Assembly: GCF_030272615.1 (NCBI RefSeq)
Contig: NC_081406.1
Coordinates: 115,599,783-115,663,782, forward strand
Reading direction: 5' to 3'
DNA length: 64,000 nt
Origin: Cryptomeria japonica
Lineage: Eukaryota; Streptophyta; Pinopsida; Cupressales; Cupressaceae
Shown here: positions 45,440 through 57,470 of the stretch, piece by piece
How positions within the stretch are numbered: position 1 is the first letter of the stretch
Layout: each line of letters starts with the position of its first letter
Notes under the pieces: generated by a model
The model's input: only the letters and a program-made list of their open reading frames with translations
Databases searched by the model: none
Told to the model about the DNA's origin: nothing
Position numbers and translations under genes: made by a program

Positions 45440-48400
45440 GAAACTAGTCTAGCATGTCATCTACCCCCCGATCTTGCTGATCAATGTTTCGGGAAGGTAG
45501 GGAACACGCTAGAGGAGGAACATCCAACACAGCAGATGGAGCTATCACAAGATCCAAACAAGGGCTATGTTCATGTTCCAAGCCACGTTGTTCTTGTCTA
45601 GGAGCTAGGATAAGTGCTTTAGAAAATTCGTTAGATAAATGGTTATCAACATCAACATATTCATATTCAATATCAGAATGAAGAGAAGTAACATGTTCAT
45701 CATGAATAACATTTTCATCTATATCATCATCAAGAATTATAAAAATAGGATCTTTAACTCACACAGGATCAAAACCATCATGCATCTTATGTTTAGGAGA
45801 TTTTGGAGAAAATGTAATAATGCTTGTTGAAGGTGTTTTTGGGGATTGCAAAGTTTGAGAAGCAGCTGCTTGAGCTCTAAGATGACACTTTCATCGGCAT
45901 TCATGTGTAGAACGATTTCATCTAGTCTTAGTAGGAAGTGGAGAAGATTGAGGAGGAGGAATGTTCTCATCCCTATCACTTGGGTGTTTAGGTTGTGGTC
46001 TCTTAGGCTGGATAATAGGAGAAGAGGAAGGTCTCTTCTCTTTATAAAAGGAAGGAGGAGGAACTGCTCCATATAAAGGAGGAATATTTGGTTTAGGAAG
46101 GAGACCAAATCCATCATGATGAGGAGGTATAGGTCTACTTTTAGAAAGTTTATTAGACATATACATAGTCACATCCATAGGAATGGGTTGGGAATCTTCT
46201 TGAGGAAAGACATTAGTTTTATCTTTCAAAGGAAGAACTTCCTTCTCAAGAACGATAGGAATATCAAGTTTGGGTGTTCTAGGTTCACTTAGAGATAGGA
46301 TCATATCTATTTTCCACTTTTGATAAGATTTGAAAAGATGATCACTTTGCGGAGGAAGAGATTGGAATTGTTTAGGCCAAAAATAATCAATAGGAATGCT
46401 AGAAGTTCTTTCGGCTGGTTTAAAGAGACTATGATTGACAGTAACAACTTCACCGTTATGGGGAAATTTCAAACATTTATGAATAGGAGAAGCAATAGCT
46501 TTCATGGAAGATAGCCAAGGATAGCCTAGCTTCACACGAAATTGTTCAGATGAAGGAATAATAGCAAAGTTCACATCAAGGGATTTGTTATAGACCTCAA
46601 CAGGTAATGTAATAGAACCAATTGCAGGAGAAGAAAATGCATCAAATAATTTCACAACCACATTTGTTTTGTCATAGATCACTTGATTCAATTGTAAAGT
46701 AAAGAGAAATTCTTCAGTAATGACATTAACCATGCAAGAAGAATCAATAAGCACTCCACGGCAAGGTGTATTCTTGACTTTTGCAACTATATATAAAGGA
46801 CCATCAAGTGCCCTAATAGTTTCACTAGAATCAAATGTGATGGAAGGTTCTTTAGGGTTTTCTTGCTGCTCTACAAAGTTAATCACATTCGGAGTCATAG
46901 ACACAAGACCATCAGATGAGAAAGAAATATCATTAGTCTCAATCGCATTAGAGGTATGAGAAGGTAATGGATTAGTAAAAATCTTAAGATTTTGGTTACG
47001 AGGAGCTACAGATGTGTTGCCTTTATCATTCACTCCTGAAACAGAGATAGTATTATTATTATCAATCAAATCTTGAATTTTACCCTTTAAAGCAAAACAT
47101 TTTTCAGTATCATGCCCAGGTTGACGATGAAATTGACAAAAAGATTTGTTATCAAAATAGGGTGAATTAATCTTTGCAGGATCTATTTGCCTTATAGGAG
47201 GAAGAGTAAGCACATTTTGTTCCAATAACTTATTCATAATACTATGCAATGATTCATTCAAAGGAGTAAACTTTCTTTCTTTCTTGAAAAATTTAGAAAT
47301 AGGAGGCACACCTGATGCTGCATTCACATTGTTGTTGATGATGTTTTCATTGAACTTAATGGACTCTCTATTCGGTTTAAACTTTCCAAATGGTTGTTGA
47401 CTACTATCACCCTTATCACTCGGAGCCATAGGATTTTCTTGTTCCATTTGACTCACAGTCAGTTGATAATTGTGAAGAGTTGCACACAACTATTGGAAAG
47501 AAGTAAACTCAGAAAACAGAAGTTTTTCTCATATATCTTTTTGTAAATTAGAAATAAAGATTCTTTGAATATCATTGTCAGGCACTGGAAAAGAGATTTG
47601 AGCATACAATTGCTTATATCTACCAATGAAATCAGTCACTTTTTCTTTAACACCTTTTTTACAATGCATTAAATCAATCAAAGTAACTTTAGGACTTATA
47701 TTGTTTTGAAATTGTTGAATAAAAGCATTTGCAAGTTGTTCGAAAGAAGTAACAGAATAAGAAGGCAACGAGCAATACCATTGTAGGGCTTTATCTCTTA
47801 ATGTCCTAGTAAACAGTTTTGCAAGCAACCTTTGGTCATAAGCAAAATCGGTACATATTGTTTGAAAAGTCTTAAAATGTGTTAGAGGATCACCTTTACC
47901 ATTATAAAGCTCCAAATGCGGGATTTCAACATGTTTAGGAGGGATAGCTCGAACAATGTCAAGAGAAAGTGGGCTCGCAACATCAAATGTGGGCACACTA
48001 AACTTAGATTGATTCATAGAGGCAATTTGTTGCTGTAAAGAAGAGACAGTTTGTGCAAGATTGTTAATGGTCGCTTCAGTCGAAGAATTCATATTAGATG
48101 TGTTAGATTGAGATGGAGGTATTATGTTATTGAAAGAAGGTATTGATTGAGAGTAAGGTGGCGGGACACTATGATAGTTAGTCATAGGAGATGATTGGAA
48201 AGGAGGAACACTACAAGGAGGAATGGAATGGTTAAATGAATTGCCCCCTTGCGTCATGTTCATTTGTGGAGATGTAATAGGAACACTCATTGAAGGAATG
48301 AATGAAGAAGTCAGATTGAATGAAGGCAGAGGGTTGATTGAAGAGGAAGGAGTGCCCCCATGACTGGTGATCATAGGCGGAATGTCTTGTATAGAAGTAG

Positions 48401-48890
48401 TCATTATGTTTGATGTAAAGGTAGGTATGCTAGCAATAGAAGTTGTCAAAGGAATAGAATGATTAACTTAAGTGGGAGGTTGTGTATAACCTAAAGTTTC
48501 GGCACAACTCTTCATAGGCATCACATTCGAATCCACAATGTGTGCAATACCACGCAAAATATCAATTCCATTCTTATCACTTTGAACCATACGTTTTAGA
48601 CCCTCAATTAATGAAAGAGCTTGACTATCGGGATACTCTTGAGACATCCATTGCTGAAAATCATCAAATTGGTTATCCAATTTCGAAAGTTGTTCTACAG
48701 AAACCTCATGGAGAGCTTCTTCATCATTAGGAGGATTAGAGGAATTACCCGTGTCCTCGTTAAAAAGGCTATTCAAATTAGGTTCCATCTCCTCAGTAAT
48801 TAAACCTCGGAAAGACTTAATTCTACGGCTTCGTCTAACGAGAATAGCGTAAATAGGGCTTATTGTTGTAAAACTCATGCACTAGAGAGA
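45440..48890 (-). pseudogene. Gag-protease frame of the nested element
   Basis: One frame runs 48878 to 45918, broken by TAA (48468), TGA (47529) and TAG (about 47492); each is one C-to-T change from CAA, CGA or CAG. N-terminal part of about 136 residues, a Pro/Ser/Met-rich linker, then a Retrotrans_gag domain (LELYNGKGDPLTHFKTFQ, ALQWYCSLP, FIGRYKQLYAQ). After 47489 comes a knuckle FCQFHRQPGHDTEKC and a retropepsin fold (LIDSSCMVNVI ... VKLGYPWLSSM). DSS replaces the active-site D-S/T-G, so the protease looks dead. A Pro-rich region ends at 45918; a shifted frame continues to about 45440 with an acidic, low-complexity sequence. Confidence 0.8.
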
Positions 48891-48899
48891 GAGAGAAGA

Positions 48900-50058
48900 T
48901 TTTGAATTTAGAGGTAGCAAATTTCAATAAAATCAGCCAATCTCCTAGATTTAAGCTGTTAAATGCAATCACGACAATCTCCCGAAATTTCAAAAAAAAT
49001 GTCAGGGACTGTGGCGCTCAGGGTGCACACGGTCCTCGCAACTTTTTTCGAAATTTTTCAGGGATGAAAGTTATGATGATTTTAAAGCTAATCTGAAAAA
49101 ATTGAGTGATTCTACGATCTGTAGATAGGCCAAATTAAAGTTGCAATCTCAAAATTGAACCCTACCAAGATTGTTGAAAAATGCAAAATTTGAATTTTGA
49201 AAAAGAGAGGGAAACTGAAATTTTGAATTTTATGATTTTAGAGGGAATACCAAAAGCAATGCAAGCTTTGAAATTTGAAAGTTGACTCAATTTCACGCAA
49301 AATTCAATTTTGAAAGCGGAAATCAAAGTTGTTGTAATTAAACACTTAATTTCAAAAGTCACAAATTGCAAGAATTTGACTAAAGCACTGAAATTTTGAA
49401 TGAATGACAACACACTTTTCAGATTTAGGATAGTAAGAACACAATTTTGACACAAAATTTCAATTTCAACAATTTTTGAATGATTAGAAGCCTTAATCCA
49501 AGCAATCACTAGACCAACTTTGACTTTAATTTTGAAAGTGTTAGAATTGATGAAATCAGCCAAAATTCTGGATTTTAGCAGAAAAATACAGTAAGATCTA
49601 ACTCCCGAAATTTCAGAAAAAATGTCGGGGACGATGGCGCTCGGGGTGCACATGGTCCTCACAACTTTTTTCCAAATTTTCAGGGATGAAAGATAATATA
49701 ATTTTGTTGCGGAGTCCAAAGTTACAGCTGATTTGGAGATGTTTTGATCAGTGAAATTATCAGTCAAAGGTTGAATCAAGAGGGTTTTAAAAATTAGGGT
49801 TTTGACACTTAACCACTTAATTTCAGAATTAAAGCACAAATATGAATTGGTAATTAGCAATAGAAGGGTAGATCTGAAACAAGCATTAATAATTAAACAT
49901 TTCGCAAGCTCAATTACTAAAAAGAAAATTTTAGGGTTTTCATGCAACTAACCTCTAAAATTTGCAAAAGATCAAACATGGAAATGTAATCAAGGAAGCC
50001 AATTTTCAGATCTAACCATGAATAATCAGAAAGGATGTTCACGTCAGGTTCACCAAAA
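48900..50058 (-). other. Leader of the nested element with a recurring GC motif
   Basis: No coding recognised. The word GTGGCGCTCAGGGTGCACAC and variants followed by GGTCCTC occur at about 49012 and 49634, and related copies lie in both LTRs (about 43821 and 50431). Confidence 0.6.
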
Positions 50059-51279
50059 TGTAAAGCGAAAAATCGTGAGCAAACCCTAAGTGTTCCCCCC
50101 ACCACTCCAAGGAGAGAGAAAGGGGGTCACTAGGGTTGACGGTTTTCACTTAGGGGAGACTTTACATTCAAAAGAGGGGTTGAAACCCACAAGATCCAAT
50201 CCCACACAATGCAAGATTGGATGCTAAATGAGTTTCAAGGGTTAAGACAGCAAGGCTACCCTCTTTTGTAAAGAATGTAGATAGAAAGATTAAGCTAGGA
50301 ATGCATGTAAAGTGAGAAAGATTCGCTTATAAATAGAGATAGGAATATAGGATGAAGCTACGAACATAGAATTAGCAGTAAAATGTCGAGACGGTGCTGT
50401 CCTGCAAATTTGAGCGAAAGTTGACAGGACGATGGTGCCCGGCGTGCACACGGTCCTCCGAAAAATCTACGAAATGAAGGGGGATCTGTTCATCTCTGGA
50501 CAAGGATTCTAGATCTTCAATTACAGCCACGTACCTACAACCTACACACAAAAAAGAGAGGACGATTGGGGGGTTAGGGATTAGGGGTTTGCCCTTAGGT
50601 CAAACCCTGGTTTTGGAATTAACCAAGAAATGAGAAATTGATGTAAATGTAAATGATTGTAATGTAATAAAGTACCAATACCTTGTTGTAAGAATGTTTG
50701 TATTCTTACATGCGAAGGTGTAAATGTTGTTGTATGTTGTAAGTTGTATGTGGTATGTGATCTCCTCTTCAATGGTTGAATCCTTGTCTTGAATGCAACA
50801 CTTAGCCTTGAATGGAGACTTAGAATGATCAATTGCTTGAAGGAATGCTTGAATGCTTGAATGCTTGAATATCGCTTCCGCCTTTTTTTCCATCTTCCAA
50901 AATGGGAGAGGAAGTGTAGTTTATATACTTGTCAATTAGGGTTAAAAGACTGATTTTTCCGACCTTAGGCCGACCTAGGAAGATTATTTTCCAATTTGCA
51001 AACATAAAGACCCGAGACCCAAAAGAGACTGGGCCCAAAAATAGGGCCAGGGACCAGGGCGCTGGGTGCCATGGTCCTGGGGGACCAGGGCACTGGGCGT
51101 CATGGTCCCACCTCCCGGGATAGCAGGGTGCAAGGAGGATCAGGCCAGGGTGCAGAAAAATGCAGTTTTTGATGCCATGAACAAGTTTTGGGGTCTCCAT
51201 TCAGGTTCCATGTTGCATCGCCATCGTGAAGACCCAAATGCAGTCGAAATTGCAAGTGTCACAATTTTAGGATGCTACA
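50059..51279 (-). repeat. 5' LTR of element 43448-51279
   Basis: 1221 bp. On the minus strand it starts TGTAGCATCCTAAAATTG and ends TTTTTCGCTTTACA. TATATAAAC (50927-50919) is the probable TATA box. Confidence 0.9.
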
Positions 51280-52861
51280 AGTATGTATTTAAGTACTGAG
51301 CATATGTGTACTTTTCATTATGTTACAAAAAAATGAAAAGATAATTTAATAATTGTTGCAATACATTCTACCTCTATCTCTCCCAGACGACTTCGACAAT
51401 AATGTCAAGAAAGTCATATATGATCTCAGAAAATACATAAGGTAAGTAGTGATATTTGTTTAGTTCATTGTATAGATATTATATTTGCGATTTGTTTTAC
51501 TTCTTATGTAATATATTTTTTTGCGTCTTGAATACTTTGTAGGTGGTTGTCATGTAAAGAAATCCATAAAGACAATATAAAATATTGGAAGAGAAAAATT
51601 CCTCATTTAATGTGTGAAATGCAAAAGTGTCTACCTCCAACTTTTTTCAATGCACAAGAACACTACCTCATACACCAAGTTGAGGAGATTGAATTGTGTG
51701 GACCTGTACACACTAGGTCAATGTGGATGGTTGAGAGGCACTTGAAATTTTTGAAGGCTTTGGTTCGACAAAGAGCACATCCTGAGGGTTCTATGGTGGA
51801 GGGATATATGGTATACCAGACTATGATGCACATTTCTAAATATCTTCCTAAGTTTACAGCAAAGATCCATGTGGATCGCATTTGGGATCCCAACACCATT
51901 AACAAATTCAAAGGGGAGTACTTGATGGGGAAAGGTAGATTGAGGAAAGTGAGAGGTAATTATAAGATGTTATTGTAGTTAATTAATTCTTAATCTTCAA
52001 AATAAACCGATTGTAAGATGCCTATTTAATTTTTGTATAGTTGGTCGAGAGTAGGATGCACTACATTTGTATATTGCAAACAATCTTGATTGGATGATGG
52101 TATGGATTGAACGTTGTCAACATTCTAGATGCACGTTAACATGGGAAGGTGTGGCTTCATTGGCTAAAGAAGCACATCGTAATAAAGATTCCAATGTTAC
52201 ACAAAGGGAAATTGATTTAGCATATGGTTTAAGAGATAAACAGGTACGTATAAATTTATTAATCACCCATATGTTTATCAACTCACAATGCAATAAATTT
52301 TACATGTTTGACATATTGCAGGTCAAACACCACAATGCTATGTGTTGCAATGGTCATAAATTTTGCATAAAAAAGTTGGATGACACAAAGAAAACTTGTG
52401 ATTTTGGCATCACTGCAATCTTTGAGGTGAAAAATATTTCATCGAGAAATGACATTCATCCTCAACAGTCTCAAAATCGATACTATGGCATTTTGGATGA
52501 TATACTTAAGTGTGACTTTAATTCCTTCAAATTAGTTTTGTTCATCATCAAATGGTACAGGCTACGATTGACTAAAAATGATCCTGATAGAACTGTTATT
52601 GAACATGATAATGGTTTTATAATGCTAAATACAAGGTCATTTGAACCAGTTGGGGATGAGCCCTATGTTCTTCCAAGCCAATGTGAGCAAGTATTTTACT
52701 CTGAGGTTCCACATAAACCAGGTTGGTCATTTGTTGTTAGACATGATCCAAGAGGAAGGCCGATAAAGTATAATGTGATGGAAGAAGAAGATACCAAAGA
52801 AGAAGATACTGAAGAAGTAGAAGATGAAGTGGATGATGATCACGATCGACAGTTTCACAAT

Positions 52862-52909
52862 GACGAAGAAGAAGAAGAAGAAGAAGAAGAAGAAGAAGAA
52901 GAAGAAGAA

Positions 52910-52940
<31 letters not shown>

Positions 52941-53015
52941 GTGATGGTGGTGATGGTGATGATGATGACGAAGATGTTGATGATGATGATGACGATGACG
53001 ATGATGATGATGATG

Positions 53016-53088
<73 letters not shown>

Positions 53089-53115
53089 CCTTGATGTTCA
53101 TGATGATGAGGAATG
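52862..53115 (+). repeat. In-frame GAA/GAT trinucleotide tract
   Basis: About 15 GAA-type codons and then about 60 GAT/GAC-type codons code for a run of Glu and then Asp at the C-terminus of the TNP2-type protein. Antisense and shifted frames across it (poly-Ile, poly-Met) are artefacts. Confidence 0.9.
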
Positions 53116-53537
53116 AAATGTATGAGGAATGTGATTAGTATATTATCTATTGAATATTGACTTCTTGATAGAATTTTTTTTACATAATTAATTCATTCTA
53201 TTTTGAATTCTAATGCCATTACATAATTAATTCATGATGCACCTTTTAATATGGAGATGGAGATAGGGGGTGTGACTATTTATGTGACAATTTTTAAACT
53301 ATGTTTATTTATGGAAATTGGATTGTTTATTAGCTATGTGACTATTTATGTGACCATTTAGTTGAGGATCCTGCATAGTCTACATAAAGTAAAGGTAAGG
53401 AATTGCAAAATTTACAATGATTTTAATGAAAACATCTTTTTATTATTTAATACTCTTTTTGTCTACAAAGTTCATGTTGTTCATGTTGTGTATGATGTAA
53501 TTTCGCTAACATTTTTTATATTTTTTCTTTCTCACAG

Positions 53538-56395
53538 GCTGACATGGATCCATCACATATCGTAGATAGAGATGTACCTTGCAACACTTCTACCGAGCAG
53601 GTAAATCTCATTGTAATTGTACAAATTAGGTAGAAGCAAACTGTTACATTATTATGTTCTTTTTTTTAATGATTTATACTAATTTTGTAATTGTTAATGA
53701 TATTCTTGACACAGACGGATGTTCGGGGAAAGGGAAAGGGAGTTGTAGTACCTAAGCACCTTTCTATGGATGTTGAATCATTAGGGTTAAGCAATGATGA
53801 CCCTGAAGATCCCAAAGACCTTGTGAAATTCTTTAAAATGTCTCTTATAAAAATTAGAAAAGAGATTGTTTCTTTGGTAGCCGCGCATCCTACCACTGAT
53901 GAGATATGATAGAGGGTGGAATTATTGTATAAGACAACAAAAAACTTGCAAGTAAGCAGTAATGAAAGCTTTAATTATAACAAAAGTTCAATAATGGTTT
54001 ATATTTTATTCTCTTTTTATGTCATTAACTAAAATATGTACGTATTGTTTTTACAACAATTTATCTACCCTCATGAAAGTCGTTCCTACGATCAAGGTGT
54101 TGCAGGATCAGGTGATGACGATTTTCTTGTATTATCACTTGCTTGGCTTATCACTCTGAGTACCCAAAACACATCATACTTGATACTGTCAATTTTCAAA
54201 ATAAAGGTTCATCCTTGTTTACAATTCTTGTACTTTTCATATATTTAATGTTTGATATATTTAATGTATTATTCTTTAGGTGCTGTCAATGTTATTGTGC
54301 AAATGCTGACGCCGCCTCATCAGAGGTCACCCTCACCTGTATTGCCGACTGCAATGTCGGCAACATGTAGCATGTAGACATCCTCTAGTGTACATCATAT
54401 TAGCCCGCCCACTGTTGGTAGATCCCTCTTTTTCTCTATCTTCTATCATGTGTTTATTTCCCTTCAAGCGTTCTTTCTTGAATTCTAATGCCATTTCATA
54501 GTGGATTCATTTTTTGCAGGAGGAGATGCACATGAGGATGTGCCACAGGCGATTACTGCTGATAACATAGCATTATTTCCTGGATCTTCTCGTATTGCTA
54601 GTACGGGAACATTGCAGGCCACATTGGTGGTGAGCGACGAAGAAATGTTTCCCTTAAAGATACAAAAGGTTCCAGGTACTTTAAAATTATTATTATATAT
54701 ACTCTAATTGTAATTTACTTTATGATCACTCATTTTGGACTGATATTGATTGCATGAATTTTTTGCAGGCAATGATATTTTCTATAAACATCTTAGTGAC
54801 ATTGCATTGCAGATATTTGGGCCCACCATACGTAAAAGGTGGTACATCATATGTGAACTAACCCTTATCCACTTTTGATTTCATATCATTGCTAGAATGC
54901 TTTTCCTTTGATCCATTTCTTGAAGTGTAATAAATGTAGCTTCAATTTATTTCTAAATCTAACAAGTTTGTTTTTGCTTTAAAAGGTGGAATGACCAAGA
55001 AAAAAGGTTAAAAGATGAATTGACAAACCAAATGGTTGAGTGGTTTGGAAATGACACCTTTGACAAAACCAAGCTCCTTGAAAAAGTTGGCACATATCTA
55101 AAGTATGTGAGGGACCAATACAGGATCCATTTGGAGAGGAACCTAAAGTACGAGTGTCCCCCGATGATTCCAAAGAGGGAGTGGAAGGACCTGATTTTGG
55201 ATGCCAAGGAGAGAATTAAAAGGAAAAAAGGAAATACACCAGTAGATGCCAGAAGAAGGTACGAGATACTATTAAAAATGTAATTATGTACTAATTAATT
55301 ACTCTTTATATTTATATAATCTAACATATTTCAAACTTTTTATAGACTGAGTGACACATCAAAGGCAACCAAGGCAAGGCAAGAAAAGCATGGGCAATAC
55401 AAACTCGGCTCTAGTGGTTACATGAAACTTGCTACATGAATTGTAAGTATCTCATGTAAACTGCCATATTGTCTCAAAATATTAATAAATTGCAAACGTT
55501 TTTTTTTTATCAAACAATGCAAGCAAAATTCACGGTACCAAGAAAAAATGTAGGGCTCTATATTCAATAGAGCGCCCACAGAAGATGACAAGAGAATTGC
55601 CTACCAGCAAGGCTATTCAGTCGTGGCTGATCGGCTACGAGAATTGAGTGGGCATACACAACATTCGAGTGCATCCATCACACAGGTAAATATGGTAAAT
55701 GGAAGTTGTTTCAAATTGAATACTTTACCAATAATCTAATTGATGTTGAGTTCCAACATAAAGTGACTATATTTTTTTTAAATAAGCAAGCAATGATAAG
55801 AATGTGCATGTCATTGGAATGCAGCTTGCTAATTGTGAAACACCACCTGCACATGAACGTTCAGATGTGCATCCCAGTAGTGGAGGTATTCATTTGCTAT
55901 TCAAATTTATTTATTTAGCTATTAATACAATTAAACATCTTAATTTTTAATTAGAGTAGTAATTAATGTAACCTTTCTTGTTAATATTTTAGAGCATGTA
56001 GTCAGTGGTGAGCAAGTGGAGCATGATCTGGGTACACAACCTCAAGAACGTGATGTTCCCCACTCAGGTGAAGAGGACCATGGTGTTCAACATGTTGAGG
56101 TTGAGGCTACACAAAATGATGTGGCCCCATCAGGTAAAGAGCACAACAATTATGCTCTCTAAATTAATGAAATACTTGTAACAATAATTTTTTATTTTTT
56201 TTGAATTTAACCCATTTCTTTGTTATTGTAGAGGACCCCCCTTTGCTTCAGTGTCCTCATACTCAGTATAGGACTAGGCATACATTGAGATCATGAGCAG
56301 TTGGTAGAACATCTGCAGAGGGGGGAAATGATGAAGACACTGATGTTCCACTTAGTCTTTTCATAGCTTCAAAGAAAAAACAAAGAAATAAATGA
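53538..56395 (+). pseudogene. Second CACTA gene, transposase_24/TNPA-like
   Basis: A multi-exon gene 3' of the TNP2 gene, as in En/Spm elements. Likely exons: 53538-53600, 53715-53951, 54520-54676, 54769-54842, 54985-55258, 55345-55440, 55524-55685, about 55823-55885, 55993-56132 and 56231-56395. The most family-like part is 54985-55440: Trp-rich start, KLLEKVGTYLKYVRDQYR, PMIPKREWKDLI, then KATKARQEKHGQYKLGSSGY, as in plant Ptta/En/Spm proteins. Next comes RAPTEDDKRIAYQQGY. Such proteins bind subterminal repeats. Two adjacent stops (TGA TAG at 53907-53912) and a TGA near 56296 break it. Exon edges are estimates. Confidence 0.6.
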
Positions 56396-57470
56396 TTGTA
56401 ATCTAACTTATTTGATAATGACTGATTTTTATGTGTTAGTGAATGTAATTATGTGCTAATTAATGGTTATGGATGATATGTGTTAATTAATATTGATGAA
56501 TGTTGCGTGTTAATTAATGTTAATCAATGTTATGTGTTAATGAACGTTATGTGATATTAATGAATGAATGCTATATTTTATTAATGGTAGAAAGAATTAA
56601 TGAATGAATGTTATAAGATGTTAACGGGGAATTTAGAGTGATGTTAGGGGGGGGGGGGGGAGGGGCCAAATGAGCTTCCACCTTCACGTGGTTGGCCCTG
56701 TTAAGTAGAGAATATTAAACTATTCTTGAAACAAAGTGAAGCTCAACAAGGTAACACACTTTTCAATATTTCATTATGTTGCATAGTTAATCTTATTGAA
56801 TAATGTATATTGAATCTTAATTGTAGGGTCCAATAGAGCCAACACGAACAACAACACCACGAGTTGCTGGGTATAATGAACTCCCATATTGTCTTGTCTT
56901 TACACGAACAATATGAGTTGCTTCTAGTGTTGATATCCAAGGTGGGACTGCAAAATTTATGAATATGCCTCATCCTTGTAAGTTTTTTTATTACAACTCC
57001 TAATTCTTGAGACTAAACTTTTTGTTCTTGATGTTTTTCACTAGTTGTCATAACCTCAGACTTTGATGCGTGTGCCTTAATAGAACTAGATGTTTCTTGT
57101 ATGCATACTTGGTCAAGGACTGCATTATGATGCTATAGGGCTACAAACTAAGATTATTTATTGTATTGAGTTGCACATTTGACATGAGTTTCCCTATGAC
57201 TGCTATGCACATTTATGTATATACACTATTTCTAGTCTATATATTGATATTAATTTGGAGAAAATATTACAAAACTGAGAGTATTCTCCATAAGACTAGA
57301 AAAAAACTCAGATAAATTTCTGCAGCATTTTCTTACAATTACTTGCGATCATTTTTTTAGGAGTCTTGGTATCCATTTATAATGGTATGGATGCATACAA
57401 GCTTTGGACCCTTCAAAAGAAATTTTGTTACAAACAATCAGTCATTTTTCAAGAAGCGGTTATAAGTCCT
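56396..57470. other. Non-coding stretch with a G14 run
   Basis: TTAATG-rich tandem words (about 56460-56620), a run of 14 G (56647-56660), then AT-rich DNA. No gene recognised. Confidence 0.5.

Larger units (their letters stand above)
43448..51279 (-). mobile_element. Non-autonomous Ty3/gypsy-type LTR element (gag-protease), minus strand, nested in CACTA
   Basis: LTRs at 50059-51279 (5') and 43448-44699 (3') with TG...CA ends. The 5-bp duplication AGTAT is perfect (43443-43447 and 51280-51284). The purine tract AAAGTGGGTGCTAAA reads on the minus strand before the 3' LTR. The primer site region next to the 5' LTR reads TTTTGGTGAACCTGACGTG; I cannot name the tRNA. The interior has a Retrotrans_gag domain, a zinc motif and a protease remnant. 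The remaining 1.2 kb to the 3' LTR has a low-complexity frame but no reverse transcriptase, RNase H or integrase. It is a TR-GAG type element. It inserted in an intron of the CACTA transposase, so it is younger than the host element. Confidence 0.9.
40974..53116 (+). pseudogene. CACTA transposase, TNP2 type, split by an LTR element
   Basis: Exons, approximately: 40974-41177 (transposase-associated domain, CYCPCKICKG ... HCRLHGHIEGG), 41280-41664 (ALYEGSQTTLLSVVLLLVNLK), 41746-42300 (ADGVNPFGEMR, PPWMSIKREHIML: transposase_21), 42394-42583, 42658-42895 and 42960-43421 (LFNSMHIGKN), then the inserted element 43448-51279, then 51388-51440 and 51541-51955 (CGPVHTRSMWMVERHLKFLK, DUF4218), 52041-52242, and 52321-53116 (QVFYSEVPHKPGWSFVV, DUF4216, then an Asp/Glu tail). 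The protein would cut at the CACTA ends. A TGA near 41891 and further stops near 43040, 43190 and 43240 break it, so it is not functional as read. Exon edges are from splice-like sites and family comparison. Confidence 0.8.

Noticed and set aside
52727-53138. Poly-Ile and poly-Met frames
   Set aside because: Off-frame readings of the GAA/GAT trinucleotide tract of the transposase exon.
57035-57050. CACTAG word near 57040 as the right end of the CACTA element
   Set aside because: It is in the wrong orientation for a right end, has no subterminal CCGACG cluster beside it and no matching duplication; the site at 63663 has all three.
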